NCBI RefSeq assembly: GCF_009362785.1
Contig: NZ_WHNQ01000020.1
Location: 62,001 to 126,000, forward strand
From: Paraburkholderia atlantica
Lineage (GTDB): Bacteria > Pseudomonadota > Gammaproteobacteria > Burkholderiales > Burkholderiaceae
Direction: 5' to 3'
DNA: 64,000 nucleotides
Every line of letters starts with the position of its first letter. Position 1 is the stretch's first letter. Made by a program: the position numbers and the translations under genes. Positions 33,129-42,021 of this stretch are shown here, piece after piece. The notes beneath the pieces were generated by a model. The model was given only the letters and a program-made list of their open reading frames with translations. It ran no database searches and was not told the origin of the DNA.

Positions 33129-34526
33129 TCAACGGTGGACGTTTTGCTCAATCTCTCTTCGCTCGTTCGATCCGACACGGAAATCCGACGCGGTGTGCTG
33201 CTCGGGCAAATGATCGCCGCGCCCAAACAGCTTGCCGCGCAGCGTTCCGTCCGCATAAGCAGTCTTGTAAAGACCCCGGCTCTGCAGTTCGGGCACGATG
33301 TGATCGATGAAGTCTTCGTAGCTCTCGGGCACGACCGTACGGCTCAGATTGAATCCATCGATACCGGTTTCTTCGATCCAGCCCTGCAGTTCATCCGCGA
33401 CCTGCGCGGCACTCCCGACGATGGCGGGATACCGGCCACCCAGCTCGAACATCTCGAGCAGCTTGCGTCGCGTCCAGCCGTGTTGCTTTGCTGTGCGCGT
33501 GGCGGACTCGATGGCATTGGTGGGCGCGTAATCGACGGGGGCGTCAAGATCGTATTGTGCGTAGTCGATGCCCGTGCTGGCGGCAAAATGCGCAACCCCT
33601 GCGTCGCGGCTTGCATACCGAAGATAGTCCGCGTATTTCTCGCGAGCTTCGCGCTCCGTGGCCCCCGTCACGACTGCCGCGCCGGCGAACACCTTCACGT
33701 CATCTGGGCGTCGTCCCGCTTCAACCAGTTGCTCGCGCAGCGTCTTGACCGTCTCGCGTGCAACCGCTCGACTCGGGGGCGAAATGAACACGCATTCTGC
33801 GTGACGGGCGGCAAAACGTTGACCACGCCCCGAACTCCCCGCCTGAAACAAAACTGGCGTGCGCTGCGGCGACGGCTCCGCGAGGTGATAGCCGTCTACG
33901 TTGTAGTAGCGCCCCGCGTGCCGGATCTTGTGGACCTTCGCCGGATCGGCATACACACGCGCCGACTTGTCGCGAAGCACCGCATCCGCTTCCCAGCTCC
34001 CTTCCCAGAGCTTGTACAGCACGTCGAGGTATTCGTCCGCGCGGTCGTAGCGCTCGTCGTGGGGCAACTGCTCTTCAAGTCCCATCGCCCTTGCCGCACT
34101 GTCGAGATAGCCCGTCACGATGTTCCAGCCGACTCTGCCTTGCGTCAAATGATCGAGCGTCGAGAAACGCCGTGCAAGCAGATAGGGCTGCTCGTAGGTG
34201 AGATTGACCGTGACGCCGAACCCGAGATGCCTGGTAACGGCGGCCATCGCCGAAATCAGCAGCGTGGGATCGTTGACGGGAAGCTGGATCGATTCCCGCA
34301 ACGTCACATCGACGTTGTGTTGATAAACGTCATACACGCCAACGATGTCGGCCAGAAACAGCCCGTCGAACAGTCCACGCTCGAGCGTGCGCGCCAGATC
34401 GGTCCAGTACGGCAGTGTCCGATAGTCTGCCGAGCGATCGCGCGGATGCGTCCATAACCCGTGGTTGATATGGCCGACGCAATTCATGTTGAATGCGTTC
34501 AGCAGGATCTGCTTTTTTGCCATCAC
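33129..34526 (-). CDS. DmoA/NtaA-family FMN-dependent monooxygenase
   Basis: A 465-residue luciferase-like barrel. Hallmarks: NAFNMNCVGHINHGLWTHPR, DYRTLPYWTDLARTLERGLF, QGRVGWNIVTGYLDSAARAM, RTPVLFQAGSSGRGQRFAAR and HAECVFISPPS. Its ATG overlaps the stop of the SfnB-like gene upstream by 4 bases. It is the last gene of the leftward metQ-metN-metI-sfnB-sfnB-dmoA series and would consume FMNH2 and O2 to break a C-S or C-N bond. The paired SfnB-like enzymes suggest a sulfur substrate. Confidence 0.87.
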   Translation of the reverse strand: MMAKKQILLNAFNMNCVGHINHGLWTHPRDRSADYRTLPYWTDLARTLERGLFDGLFLADIVGVYDVYQHNVDVTLRESIQLPVNDPTLLISAMAAVTRHLGFGVTVNLTYEQPYLLARRFSTLDHLTQGRVGWNIVTGYLDSAARAMGLEEQLPHDERYDRADEYLDVLYKLWEGSWEADAVLRDKSARVYADPAKVHKIRHAGRYYNVDGYHLAEPSPQRTPVLFQAGSSGRGQRFAARHAECVFISPPSRAVARETVKTLREQLVEAGRRPDDVKVFAGAAVVTGATEREAREKYADYLRYASRDAGVAHFAASTGIDYAQYDLDAPVDYAPTNAIESATRTAKQHGWTRRKLLEMFELGGRYPAIVGSAAQVADELQGWIEETGIDGFNLSRTVVPESYEDFIDHIVPELQSRGLYKTAYADGTLRGKLFGRGDHLPEQHTASDFRVGSNERREIEQNVHR

Positions 34527-35770
34527 AAGGCTCCGTGCCTGGGCGGATGTTTGTCGTTGAGATAGAAGTTGCCGACGGCGTGATACTTCCAGCGCACGGG
34601 ATCATGCAGCGTGTGGGTGCGTGCATTGCGCCAGAACCGGTCGAGGCCGAGGCCGTCGAGCGTCGCGGCCGTGCCGGCGAGTTCGAACAGCCGCGAGCCG
34701 GCTTCAAGCGAGACCGTCGTGGTGAGCGCGCGCGCCTCAGCCACGGCGATCGACGCCTCAGCAACGGAGCGTTCGGCTGGCTTCGCCTGCGCTGCATCGA
34801 CGAAGCGGCCCGCCCGGCGCAACAGCGCTTCCGCCGCGCTCAGGCGAACGGCAAGATCACCGAAGGCCGTGATGGTGAGCGGATCCTGCGACGCATGTTC
34901 CACCCTCGCGTCGATCCATGGCCGCGAATGCTCGCGCACGAACTGCAACGCTGCCTGAAATGCCCCGCGCGCCTGTCCCAGATCGATTGCCGCATGCATG
35001 ATCTGCGCGAACGGGCCGATCGTCGTAGGCCGCTCGAACGAAGTCTGAAACGGCACGATCCATTCTGGCTCGACGCGCACCTGATCGAACTGCACGGAGC
35101 CGCTGCCCGTGATGCGTTGCCCGAAACCGTCCCAGTCGTCGATCACTTCGACACCCGGCGCGTCGCGCGGGATGAACACGAGGTAAGTGACATCGCGCCC
35201 ATCTTCTTCGCTGACCGCCAGTGTGGGAATCCAGTGTGCGAACAGCGCGCCGGTGCAATAGAATTTTCGCCCTTCGACTTGCCACCCGGCCGCGCCGCGC
35301 GTGAGCCGCGTGCGCCGTTTGAAGTCCTTGTGGCCAGTCTCGGCGAGTGCGTTGCCGAATCGGTCTCCCGCCAGTACGCGATCATAGAAGAAGCGCTGTT
35401 GCTCAGGGCGCCCGCCGACACGCAGCACTTCCAGTGCATAGAAATGATTCTGCGGAATCTGGCCCAAAGAGCCATCAGCTGCCGCAATGATCGCCGTCAC
35501 TTGCGCGAGCGTCTTGCTGCTGACGCCCGCGCCGCCATATTCGCGAGGCACCGTGATCGCCCATAGACCACTCGCCGCAAACGCGTCGAGTTCGGCCCAT
35601 GGCAACCGGCGATCGCGATCGCGCGCCGCGGCTTCGGGGGCGAAAGCTGCGGCGAGCTGTCGAGCGGCGAGCAACGCGTGTGCGTCATCGGCGATTCGTG
35701 CCGGCCTCGCGCGCGTCGATTCGGCCGGCGTGGTGCGCTCAAGCGTACTGTCATGAATGTCTGTTGCCAT
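34523..35770 (-). CDS. SfnB-family sulfur acquisition oxidoreductase (second of tandem pair)
   Basis: A 415-residue acyl-CoA dehydrogenase-fold protein: DRDRRLPWAELDAFAASGLW, TVPREYGGAGVSSKTLAQVT, LGQIPQNHFYALEVLRV, FYCTGALFAHWIPT, DDWDGFGQRITGSGSVQFDQ and the end FWRNARTHTLHDPVRWKYHA. The usual HWRNAR ending is FWRNAR here. It starts 3 bases after the stop of its tandem relative (35774-37021), from which it has diverged widely, so the pair is an old duplication or two recruited enzymes. It overlaps the DmoA-like gene. Confidence 0.86.
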   Translation of the reverse strand: MATDIHDSTLERTTPAESTRARPARIADDAHALLAARQLAAAFAPEAAARDRDRRLPWAELDAFAASGLWAITVPREYGGAGVSSKTLAQVTAIIAAADGSLGQIPQNHFYALEVLRVGGRPEQQRFFYDRVLAGDRFGNALAETGHKDFKRRTRLTRGAAGWQVEGRKFYCTGALFAHWIPTLAVSEEDGRDVTYLVFIPRDAPGVEVIDDWDGFGQRITGSGSVQFDQVRVEPEWIVPFQTSFERPTTIGPFAQIMHAAIDLGQARGAFQAALQFVREHSRPWIDARVEHASQDPLTITAFGDLAVRLSAAEALLRRAGRFVDAAQAKPAERSVAEASIAVAEARALTTTVSLEAGSRLFELAGTAATLDGLGLDRFWRNARTHTLHDPVRWKYHAVGNFYLNDKHPPRHGAL

Positions 35771-35773
35771 TTT

Positions 35774-37021
35774 TCAGTTCCACGAATGCCGCACGGGCAG
35801 TACGTCATTCAGAAAATAGTTACCGACCAGATGCAACTTCCAGCGCACGGGATCGTGCAGCGTGTGGGTGCGTGCATTGCGCCAATGGCGATCGAGGCTG
35901 TGTGCCGCGCGCGTCGACGCGGACCCCGCCAGTTCGAACAGCTTCTCGCTGGCTTCAAGCGCGATGCGCGTCGTGAGCACTTTTGCCTGAGCCACGGCAA
36001 CGGACGCACGCGCGCTCGCCGCGGCATCGACCGGCTGCGAAGCGATGGCGTCGAGCGTGTGGCCAGCCTCGATCAGCACTTCGTGCGCGGCGTGGAGATC
36101 GATTTGCAGGCGGCCGACGTCGGCGATGATGTAGGGATCATCGACGGCGCGCTCCAGCCCCGAATCGATCCACGGCCGGGAACGCTCGCGCACGAAATGG
36201 ATTGCATCGGCCACGGCCGCCTCGGCGATTCCCTGGTCGATGGCGGCCTGTATCAGTTGAGAAGTCGGCCCGAACAGACCCGGACGGTCGCCAAGCTGCC
36301 AGATGGGCAATACATCGTCGGCATCGACGGACACCTGGTCGAAAATCACGGTTCCGCTCGCGGTTGTGCGCTGCCCGAACGAATTCCAGTCATCGATCAC
36401 GCTCAGGCCAGCGGCATCGCGCGGCACCCAGACCTGAACGGCACGTCCTTCGTCGTCGGTCGCGCGGGCCGGGACGCGGTGCGCAAACAGCGCGCCCGTA
36501 GAATAGAAACGCTTGCCGTCTAGCCGCAGCCCATCTTGCGTCGCACGCAAGCGCGTCGTGCCTTGCAGGATCGTCGCGCTCGATGCGGAGCGGCGTTCCG
36601 GGCCGGCATTGCCGAGCCGCTGGCCCGCCAGCACTTCGCCATACAGGCGCGCTTTTTGGGCCGGTGTGCCGATCTCGCGAAGTACGCCCAGCACGCCGAA
36701 ATGATTTTGCGGGATCTGACCCAACGCGGGATCGGCCGCGCAAAGAATCACGAAGACTTCCGCAAGCGTCGCGAACGAAACGTCGGCGCCGCCGTATTCC
36801 GCCGGTACGGTAATCCCTCCCAGCCCGCTTTCGGACCACCGGTCGAGTTCGGCCCATGGCAGGATGCGGTCGCGATCTCGTTCGGCGGCACCCGCTGCGA
36901 AGTCTGCCGCGAGGGTGCGCGCCGCATCGAGGGCTTCGGAATCGTCCTTGATGCGCTTGACGCGCGCAGGATCGGGACGTCGCGGCAACTGCGCCACGGC
37001 ATCGGATTGAAATGTCGACAT
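35774..37021 (-). CDS. SfnB-family sulfur acquisition oxidoreductase (first of tandem pair)
   Basis: A 415-residue protein; the start at ATG 37021 (MSTFQSDAVAQLPRRPDPAR) is preferred to the upstream frame. Hallmarks: DRDRILPWAELDRWSESGLG, PAEYGGADVSFATLAEVF, LGQIPQNHFGVLGVLREIGT, FYSTGALFAHRVPARATD, DDWNSFGQRTTASGTVIF and HWRNARTHTLHDPVRWKLHL. It probably works with its tandem relative and the DmoA-like monooxygenase on a compound brought in by the MetNIQ transporter upstream. A 316-base gap separates it from metI, so a second promoter is possible. Confidence 0.86.
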   Translation of the reverse strand: MSTFQSDAVAQLPRRPDPARVKRIKDDSEALDAARTLAADFAAGAAERDRDRILPWAELDRWSESGLGGITVPAEYGGADVSFATLAEVFVILCAADPALGQIPQNHFGVLGVLREIGTPAQKARLYGEVLAGQRLGNAGPERRSASSATILQGTTRLRATQDGLRLDGKRFYSTGALFAHRVPARATDDEGRAVQVWVPRDAAGLSVIDDWNSFGQRTTASGTVIFDQVSVDADDVLPIWQLGDRPGLFGPTSQLIQAAIDQGIAEAAVADAIHFVRERSRPWIDSGLERAVDDPYIIADVGRLQIDLHAAHEVLIEAGHTLDAIASQPVDAAASARASVAVAQAKVLTTRIALEASEKLFELAGSASTRAAHSLDRHWRNARTHTLHDPVRWKLHLVGNYFLNDVLPVRHSWN

Positions 37022-37337
37022 GATGTTGGCTCGAATGCAAAAGTGAAGCCCGTCGGCTCGCGGCGTCGCGTCACAAACGAAGGAGCAGACATTGCAATCC
37101 GCCGCAGACGAGGCCAATCACATATTGGATCAGTCGCGGCGCGCCACGCCTACTATCGAATCCGAGATTGCTTAGCAGGATTTACGGACAAGCCGGCACT
37201 CATGCGGGCAGGCCTGTGCCTCGAGAATCCGGACAAATCGCCCCGGAAAGAGCACGCGCTGCGATGTCGCTGCAGAAAGTCTGTACGAGGTGCGCCGTGC
37301 AGCGCCACGATTCGCTTCCGGCCGATCCAGCCGGACT
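37022..37337. promoter_or_regulatory. Gap between metI and the first sfnB gene
   Basis: The 316 bases carry no supported gene. Both flanking genes read leftward, so the gap either contains an internal promoter for the sfnB-sfnB-dmoA genes or is the remains of a lost gene. No clear terminator hairpin is seen. Confidence 0.35.
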
Positions 37338-37994
37338 TCACGCGCGTCGCGCGAGACGGCGAACAAGGCGGTCCCCGGCGACCTGCACCGCCGTGACAAT
37401 CGCGATGAGCAACACAATCACCGTCACCATCACAGTCGTGTCGAAGCGCTGGTAGCCATAACGGATCGCGAGATCGCCAAGCCCGCCCGCACCGACGGCG
37501 CCCGCCATCGCGGACGAGCCGATCATCGCCACAATCGTGATCGTGAATCCGCCCAGGATGCCCGGCAGCGCTTCTGGCAGCAGTACATGCCAGATGATGT
37601 GGCGGCGCTGCGCACCCATCGCCTGGGCGGCCTCGATCAGACCGCGATCCACTTCGCGCAGACTGACTTCGGCAACGCGGGCAAAGAATGGAATCCCTGC
37701 GATAGAGAGCGGCACGATCGCAGCCCACACGCCGATCGTCGTGCCGACCAGAACACGCGTGAGCGGCAACAGCGCGACGAGCAAAATGATGAACGGCGTC
37801 GAGCGCAGCGCGTTGACGAGACCGCCGAGCGTCGAATTCACCGTGCGTCGCTCGTAGATACCACCCCGAGTGGTCGTGACGAGCACCAGCGCAAGCGGAA
37901 TGCCGACGATCAACGCGATGCATGCCGAAATGCCGACCATCAGCAACGTGTCACGAATCGCACCCGTCAGTTCCGAGAGCCACAGTTCAGACAT
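37338..37994 (-). CDS. metI: Methionine-type ABC transporter permease (MetI)
   Basis: A 218-residue inner-membrane protein, the normal MetI length. The start at ATG 37994 (MSELWLSELTGAIRDTLLMV) overlaps the metN end by 8 bases; the longer frame from 38153 is not coding. It has five predicted membrane helices and the MetI segments NALRSTPFIILLVALLPLTR, LSIAGIPFFARVAEVSLREV, the EAA loop EAAQAMGAQRRHIIWHVLLP and GAVGAGGLGDLAIRYGYQRF. With MetN and MetQ it imports methionine or related sulfur compounds. Confidence 0.92.
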   Translation of the reverse strand: MSELWLSELTGAIRDTLLMVGISACIALIVGIPLALVLVTTTRGGIYERRTVNSTLGGLVNALRSTPFIILLVALLPLTRVLVGTTIGVWAAIVPLSIAGIPFFARVAEVSLREVDRGLIEAAQAMGAQRRHIIWHVLLPEALPGILGGFTITIVAMIGSSAMAGAVGAGGLGDLAIRYGYQRFDTTVMVTVIVLLIAIVTAVQVAGDRLVRRLARRA

Positions 37995-39153
37995 AGCCAA
38001 GCACCTCCACGTGATCCGCGTGTCGCCGCGCACGCTCAACCAGCACGGCGATGCGGCTCGCGAATGCGCCCTCTGACCTCTCATGCGCCGACAACCGCGC
38101 CGCCAGCACGAGACGCCCCTGTGCATGTCCCTGAATGCGGTCGATTCCGCCATGCACGAAGCGCACCGCGCCGCCGTCCACCGTCAACGACGAGCTCAAT
38201 GCCGCAAGGTCCGGATCGTTTCCGCTGGCCCCCGTGTAGCGCACGTCAAGCAGAACATCGGCCGCCTCGCCAGGCAATGCAGGACTGCTCGCCGGCTTCA
38301 GGCGGGCGGCAAGATCGTCGGGAAGGGCGTGCACCAATGTGCGCAACAGCGCGCGCGTCGCGTCATGCTGTGGCTCGCCGAACACTCGCCACACGGGGCC
38401 TGTTTCGACTACGGCGCCCTGCTCGATGACAGCGACGGTGTCGCAGGCTTCGCGTATCACGCCCATTTCGTGCGTGATGAGAATGATCGTCAGACCGAGA
38501 CGCCGGTTGATATCGCGTAACAGCGCGAGAATCGACTGTGTCGTCTCCGGGTCGAGCGCAGAGGTCGCTTCGTCGCACAGCAAAATGTCGGGATCGTGTA
38601 CGAGCGCACGTGCAATGCCGACGCGCTGCTTCTGCCCGCCCGAAAGACTCGCCGGAAATGCGTCTCGCTTGGCCGACAACCCGACGAGATCGAGCAGGGC
38701 CGAGACTTTCTCTTCGATGGCCGCCCGGGACACGCCCGCGATCCTGAGCGGCAACGCGATATTGTCATAGACCGTTTTCGCCGACAGCAGGTTGAAGTGC
38801 TGGAAAACCATGCCGATGCGCCGACGCAATGTGACGAGTCCGCTCTCGCCGAGTTCGCCGACGCTCACGCCGTTCACGAGCACCGCTCCCGAGGACGGCT
38901 TTTCGAGTCCATTGACAAGGCGCAGCAAGGTCGACTTGCCCGCACCGCTGCGCCCGATGATGCCGAATATCTCGCCACGACGCACATTCAACCGTACGTT
39001 CGTCAACGCGACGGCGGGCTGACCGCGTGCCGGCTTGAATACCTTGCCTGCAGCGTCGAATACGACGGCAGGTGCGGTGCCGTGCTCCGGCGCTCCGACG
39101 GCGAATGCCGATTCTTCCTCGATGAAGCGCACAGCGTCGAGCAGATGGGTCAT
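37987..39153 (-). CDS. metN: Methionine-type ABC transporter ATP-binding protein (MetN)
   Basis: A 388-residue ATPase; the start at ATG 39153 has AAGGAA upstream. It carries an N-terminal extension of about 40 residues before the core. Walker A is GRSGAGKST, Q-loop VFQHFNLLS, signature LSGGQKQRVGIARAL, Walker B ILLCDEATSALDPETT and H-loop LITHEMGVI. A C-terminal NIL-type regulatory domain follows (from about residue 300), which in MetN binds methionine and inhibits transport. It starts 25 bases after metQ and overlaps metI. Confidence 0.92.
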   Translation of the reverse strand: MTHLLDAVRFIEEESAFAVGAPEHGTAPAVVFDAAGKVFKPARGQPAVALTNVRLNVRRGEIFGIIGRSGAGKSTLLRLVNGLEKPSSGAVLVNGVSVGELGESGLVTLRRRIGMVFQHFNLLSAKTVYDNIALPLRIAGVSRAAIEEKVSALLDLVGLSAKRDAFPASLSGGQKQRVGIARALVHDPDILLCDEATSALDPETTQSILALLRDINRRLGLTIILITHEMGVIREACDTVAVIEQGAVVETGPVWRVFGEPQHDATRALLRTLVHALPDDLAARLKPASSPALPGEAADVLLDVRYTGASGNDPDLAALSSSLTVDGGAVRFVHGGIDRIQGHAQGRLVLAARLSAHERSEGAFASRIAVLVERARRHADHVEVLGYV

Positions 39154-39178
39154 GTGGAATTCCTTGCCGATCCTCGTC

Positions 39179-40018
39179 TCACCACGCGACAGCGTACAGA
39201 TTGCCGAACGCCTTATCGAGCGCAACTCGCACGGCATGCGAATGCTGGTAGATCGAAATGAACTTGAGGATGCGCGGGTCGTTGACGCTTTCCGGGCGCA
39301 CCACCCATTGAATCGCAAAGTTCTTGTTTTCGAGGCCATCGAACAACAGCGCGCTATTCGGATCGGCCGTGCCCGCGAGTTTGATGAAGCTCGGATAGCC
39401 CTGCGCGAGATCGACGTCATCGAGCGAGCGTGCCAGTTGCGACGCCTCAAGGGCAACGATCTTCAGATGCTTCGGGTTATCGACGATATCCAGCGTGGTC
39501 GCGCGGTAGTCGGCGCCAGGCTTCAGCTTGATAAGTCCAGCGCGTTGCAGCAGTAGCAGTCCGCGACCACCGTTGACGGGATCGTTCGCGATCGCAACCG
39601 TGGCGCCATCCTTCAGATCCTCAAAGCGCTTTACCTTCTTCGAATAGAGGCCGATCTTCATGATCGTGCCGGGAGCAATCGCCACGAAGTCGTAACCACC
39701 CTGCTTCTTTGCGTTTTCGAGGAAGGGAATGTGCTGGAAATAGTTGACGTCGATATCCTTGTTCGCGAGGGCGGCGTTCGGCGTATTCCAGTCGGTGAAT
39801 TCGATGATCTTGACGTCGAGCCCTTGCTGTTTGGCTTCCTGAGCCGCGGTCTTCAACGCTTCGATTTGCGGGCTGGTCGATGTGCCGATCTTGAGTGTCT
39901 GTGCGTCGCCCGCGAATGCGGATGACGTACTGAAGGCCAGCACAAAGAGGATAGCGTGGACTGCCGACGCGTTTCGAGCGAAAAAGAAACGCCGTAATGT
40001 GGACAAAGCTTGACTCAT
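39179..40018 (-). CDS. metQ: MetQ-family ABC substrate-binding protein
   Basis: A 279-residue binding protein. The signal peptide ends FSTSSAFAGDAQ; there is no lipobox cysteine. The mature part shows KTAAQEAKQQGLDVKIIEFT, DWNTPNAALANKDIDVNYFQ, HIPFLENAKKQGGYDFVAIA and IANDPVNGGRGLLLLQRAGL, as in MetQ/NlpA. It heads the leftward metQNI-sfnB-sfnB-dmoA series. The downstream oxidative enzymes suggest that it may take an organosulfur compound other than methionine itself. Confidence 0.9.
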   Translation of the reverse strand: MSQALSTLRRFFFARNASAVHAILFVLAFSTSSAFAGDAQTLKIGTSTSPQIEALKTAAQEAKQQGLDVKIIEFTDWNTPNAALANKDIDVNYFQHIPFLENAKKQGGYDFVAIAPGTIMKIGLYSKKVKRFEDLKDGATVAIANDPVNGGRGLLLLQRAGLIKLKPGADYRATTLDIVDNPKHLKIVALEASQLARSLDDVDLAQGYPSFIKLAGTADPNSALLFDGLENKNFAIQWVVRPESVNDPRILKFISIYQHSHAVRVALDKAFGNLYAVAW

Positions 40019-40278
40019 ACTCGACTCTCGTCAATGGAATGTATTGATTCAAAGCGCTCGCGACTGCAAGAGGCTCAGATCACGCCTCCACGGACTTCCA
40101 CGCGCGGGAATGGACTGGGAACCTATTTGGCCGTTAGATAAGACCTCGCCGCGCTCAGTCCTGGGAGAGCCGATAATAGAGTCACGCAAAAACCCGGTCT
40201 ACGAAGAGATTTTCGAATGGAAATCGTAAAACGCGATATGAAAGGCGTTGCAGATCTCTTGCGCAACATGCGATCTCT

Positions 40279-40329
40279 ATATGTTTATCTGAATTAACTA
40301 TTTAGCCTTTGCATAACGTAGTGTTAGCC
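40279..40329. promoter_or_regulatory. AT-rich control region with repeated TTAGCC (possible CysB/SsuR site)
   Basis: In the 402-base divergent region between metQ and the ssuD-like gene. ATATGTTTAT (40279-40288) recurs exactly at 52740-52749 upstream of the sulfonate operon. TTAGCC occurs at 40302 and 40324, 22 bases (two helical turns) apart, and TAAC/GTTA form a small dyad at 40313-40325. Such AT-rich, poorly symmetrical sites are usual for CysB-type LysR regulators. The remainder of 40019-40420 shows no gene. Confidence 0.4.
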
Positions 40330-40420
40330 TCGTTTCGATCATCCGCAGGCGCTTCGTTCATCGTTGCGTCTGTTGTGACATGTATTTCATCATCAAAACG
40401 GATTTCCGCAGGGAACTAAC

Positions 40421-41497
40421 ATGAGCGTCGAATTCATCGGCATGATTCAACAGCGCAAGGTGTCGGAAACGCATCTTCCGCAAGGGCCCGCTATCGATAC
40501 CGACTACGTACGCGCCTTTGCGCAGGCGCACGAGAACGCCGGCTTCGATCGCATTCTGGTCCCGCACAGTTCGACGAGCCCCGATGCGACGATCACGATC
40601 GCCTACGCGGCGAGCGCGACATCGAAAGTGCACTTCATGCTCGCGCATCGCCCGGGCTTTGTCGCGCCAACACTCGCGGCCCGGCAGATCGCCACGCTCG
40701 ATCACTTCTCGGGCGGCCGGCTCGGTGTGCACTTCATCTCCGGCGGCAGCGACGAAGATCAACGGCGCGACGGCGACTTCCTGAGTCACGACGACCGTTA
40801 CGCGCGCACCGACGAATACCTGCAGATTCTGCGTCGCGTGTGGACGGAAGATCAGCCGTTCGATCACGAAGGCCGCTTCTACCGCGTGGAAAAGGCGTTC
40901 TCCGAGGTCAAGCCGAAACAGTCGCCGCATGTGCCCATCTATTTCGGCGGTGCATCCGAGCCCGCGCTCGCCGTGGCCGGCAAACATGCCGACGTCTATG
41001 CACTGTGGGGCGAATCGAAACAGCAGGTGCATGAACAGGTGACGCGCGTGCGCGCCGAAGCCGCGAAACACGGCCGCAGCGTGCGCTTCTCCGTGTCGTT
41101 CCGGCCGATCCTTGCCGCGACGGAAAGTGCCGCATGGGAGCGCGCAGAACACATCCTCGAAGAGACACGTCGCTTGCGTGTCGAACAGGGCTTCTCGCGC
41201 GGCGGTCCGCAGCAAAGCGAAGGCGCGCGCCGCCTGCTCGCGGCATCCGGCGACGGCGTACGCGCGGACGAACGTCTCTGGACCGCCGTGGCAAAAGAAA
41301 TCGGCGGACGCTCGAATTCCACTGCGCTTGTCGGCACGCCGGCGCAAGTCGCGCAGACGCTCGCCGAATATCATGAACTCGGCGTGACGACCTTCCTCAT
41401 TCGCGGCTTCGATCCATTAGAAGACGCCATCGACTATGGGCGCGAACTGATTCCCGCGACCCGCGAACTCACGTCCCGCGCACGCCGCGCCGCCTGA
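40421..41497 (+). CDS. LLM flavin-dependent monooxygenase, alkanesulfonate monooxygenase type (SsuD-like)
   Basis: A 358-residue luciferase-like enzyme; the start has AGGGAA upstream. Family segments: NAGFDRILVPHSSTSPDATI, HRPGFVAPTLAARQIATLDH, GGRLGVHFISGGSDEDQRRD, DDRYARTDEYLQILRRVW, PIYFGGASEPALAVAGKHAD and VYALWGES. SsuD enzymes use FMNH2 and O2 to turn alkanesulfonates into aldehyde and sulfite. It is close to the enzyme at 47522-48610. It begins a rightward unit with a damaged aldolase, a thiol dioxygenase and a rhodanese, so sulfite or persulfide chemistry is expected nearby. Confidence 0.88.
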   Translation: MSVEFIGMIQQRKVSETHLPQGPAIDTDYVRAFAQAHENAGFDRILVPHSSTSPDATITIAYAASATSKVHFMLAHRPGFVAPTLAARQIATLDHFSGGRLGVHFISGGSDEDQRRDGDFLSHDDRYARTDEYLQILRRVWTEDQPFDHEGRFYRVEKAFSEVKPKQSPHVPIYFGGASEPALAVAGKHADVYALWGESKQQVHEQVTRVRAEAAKHGRSVRFSVSFRPILAATESAAWERAEHILEETRRLRVEQGFSRGGPQQSEGARRLLAASGDGVRADERLWTAVAKEIGGRSNSTALVGTPAQVAQTLAEYHELGVTTFLIRGFDPLEDAIDYGRELIPATRELTSRARRAA

Positions 41498-41508
41498 CCG
41501 GAGCGATC

Positions 41509-42021
41509 ATGAGCACCCTTCTCGCCGCCGATCAACCGTCGCTCGTGCGGCATGACACACCTGTGCGCAAGTTCTGGTTCGACGAAGAACTGGAACCACA
41601 ACGTACGCTTGCAGAAGAACGTCTGCATCGTCAGCAACGTCTTGCGGGCGCATTTCGACTGTTCGCGCAATATGGCTTCGCGCAAGGGCTCGCGGGTCAT
41701 ATCACCGCGCGCGATCCCGAATGGACGGACCACTTCTGGGTCAATCCGCTGGGCCGGCACTTCGGCCGCATGCGCGTGTCCGATCTCCTGCTGGTGAATC
41801 GCCACGGCGAGATCGTGGTGGGCGATGATCCTGTGAATCAGGCTGCGTTTGCCATTCACGCTGCCATTCACGAGGCGCGCCCCGATCTCACGCCACGGCC
41901 GATTCCGCACGATATGGCAGACCTCACGCATCAGCAGGTCGGCCGCGCGAACGGTGCGCGTCATGCATTCGACAGCCTGTACGAAGGGCTGATCGAAAAC
42001 GAACGGGAGTTGCTCGACTGA
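41509..42021 (+). pseudogene. Class II aldolase/adducin family protein with in-frame internal deletion
   Basis: A 170-residue open frame. The first 125 residues match class II aldolase-domain proteins (FRLFAQYGFAQGLAGHITAR, DHFWVNPLGRHFGRMRVSDL, VNQAAFAIHAAIHEARPDL). The sequence then jumps directly to the family C-terminus (TPRPIPHDMADLTHQQVGRA, AFDSLYEGLIE). About 75-80 residues are missing, including the AAHTHS and later NHG histidines that bind the metal. The frame is kept open across the deletion. It is very likely inactive as an aldolase; residual structure or a new role cannot be excluded. Its stop shares its last base with the start of the thiol dioxygenase. Confidence 0.75.
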
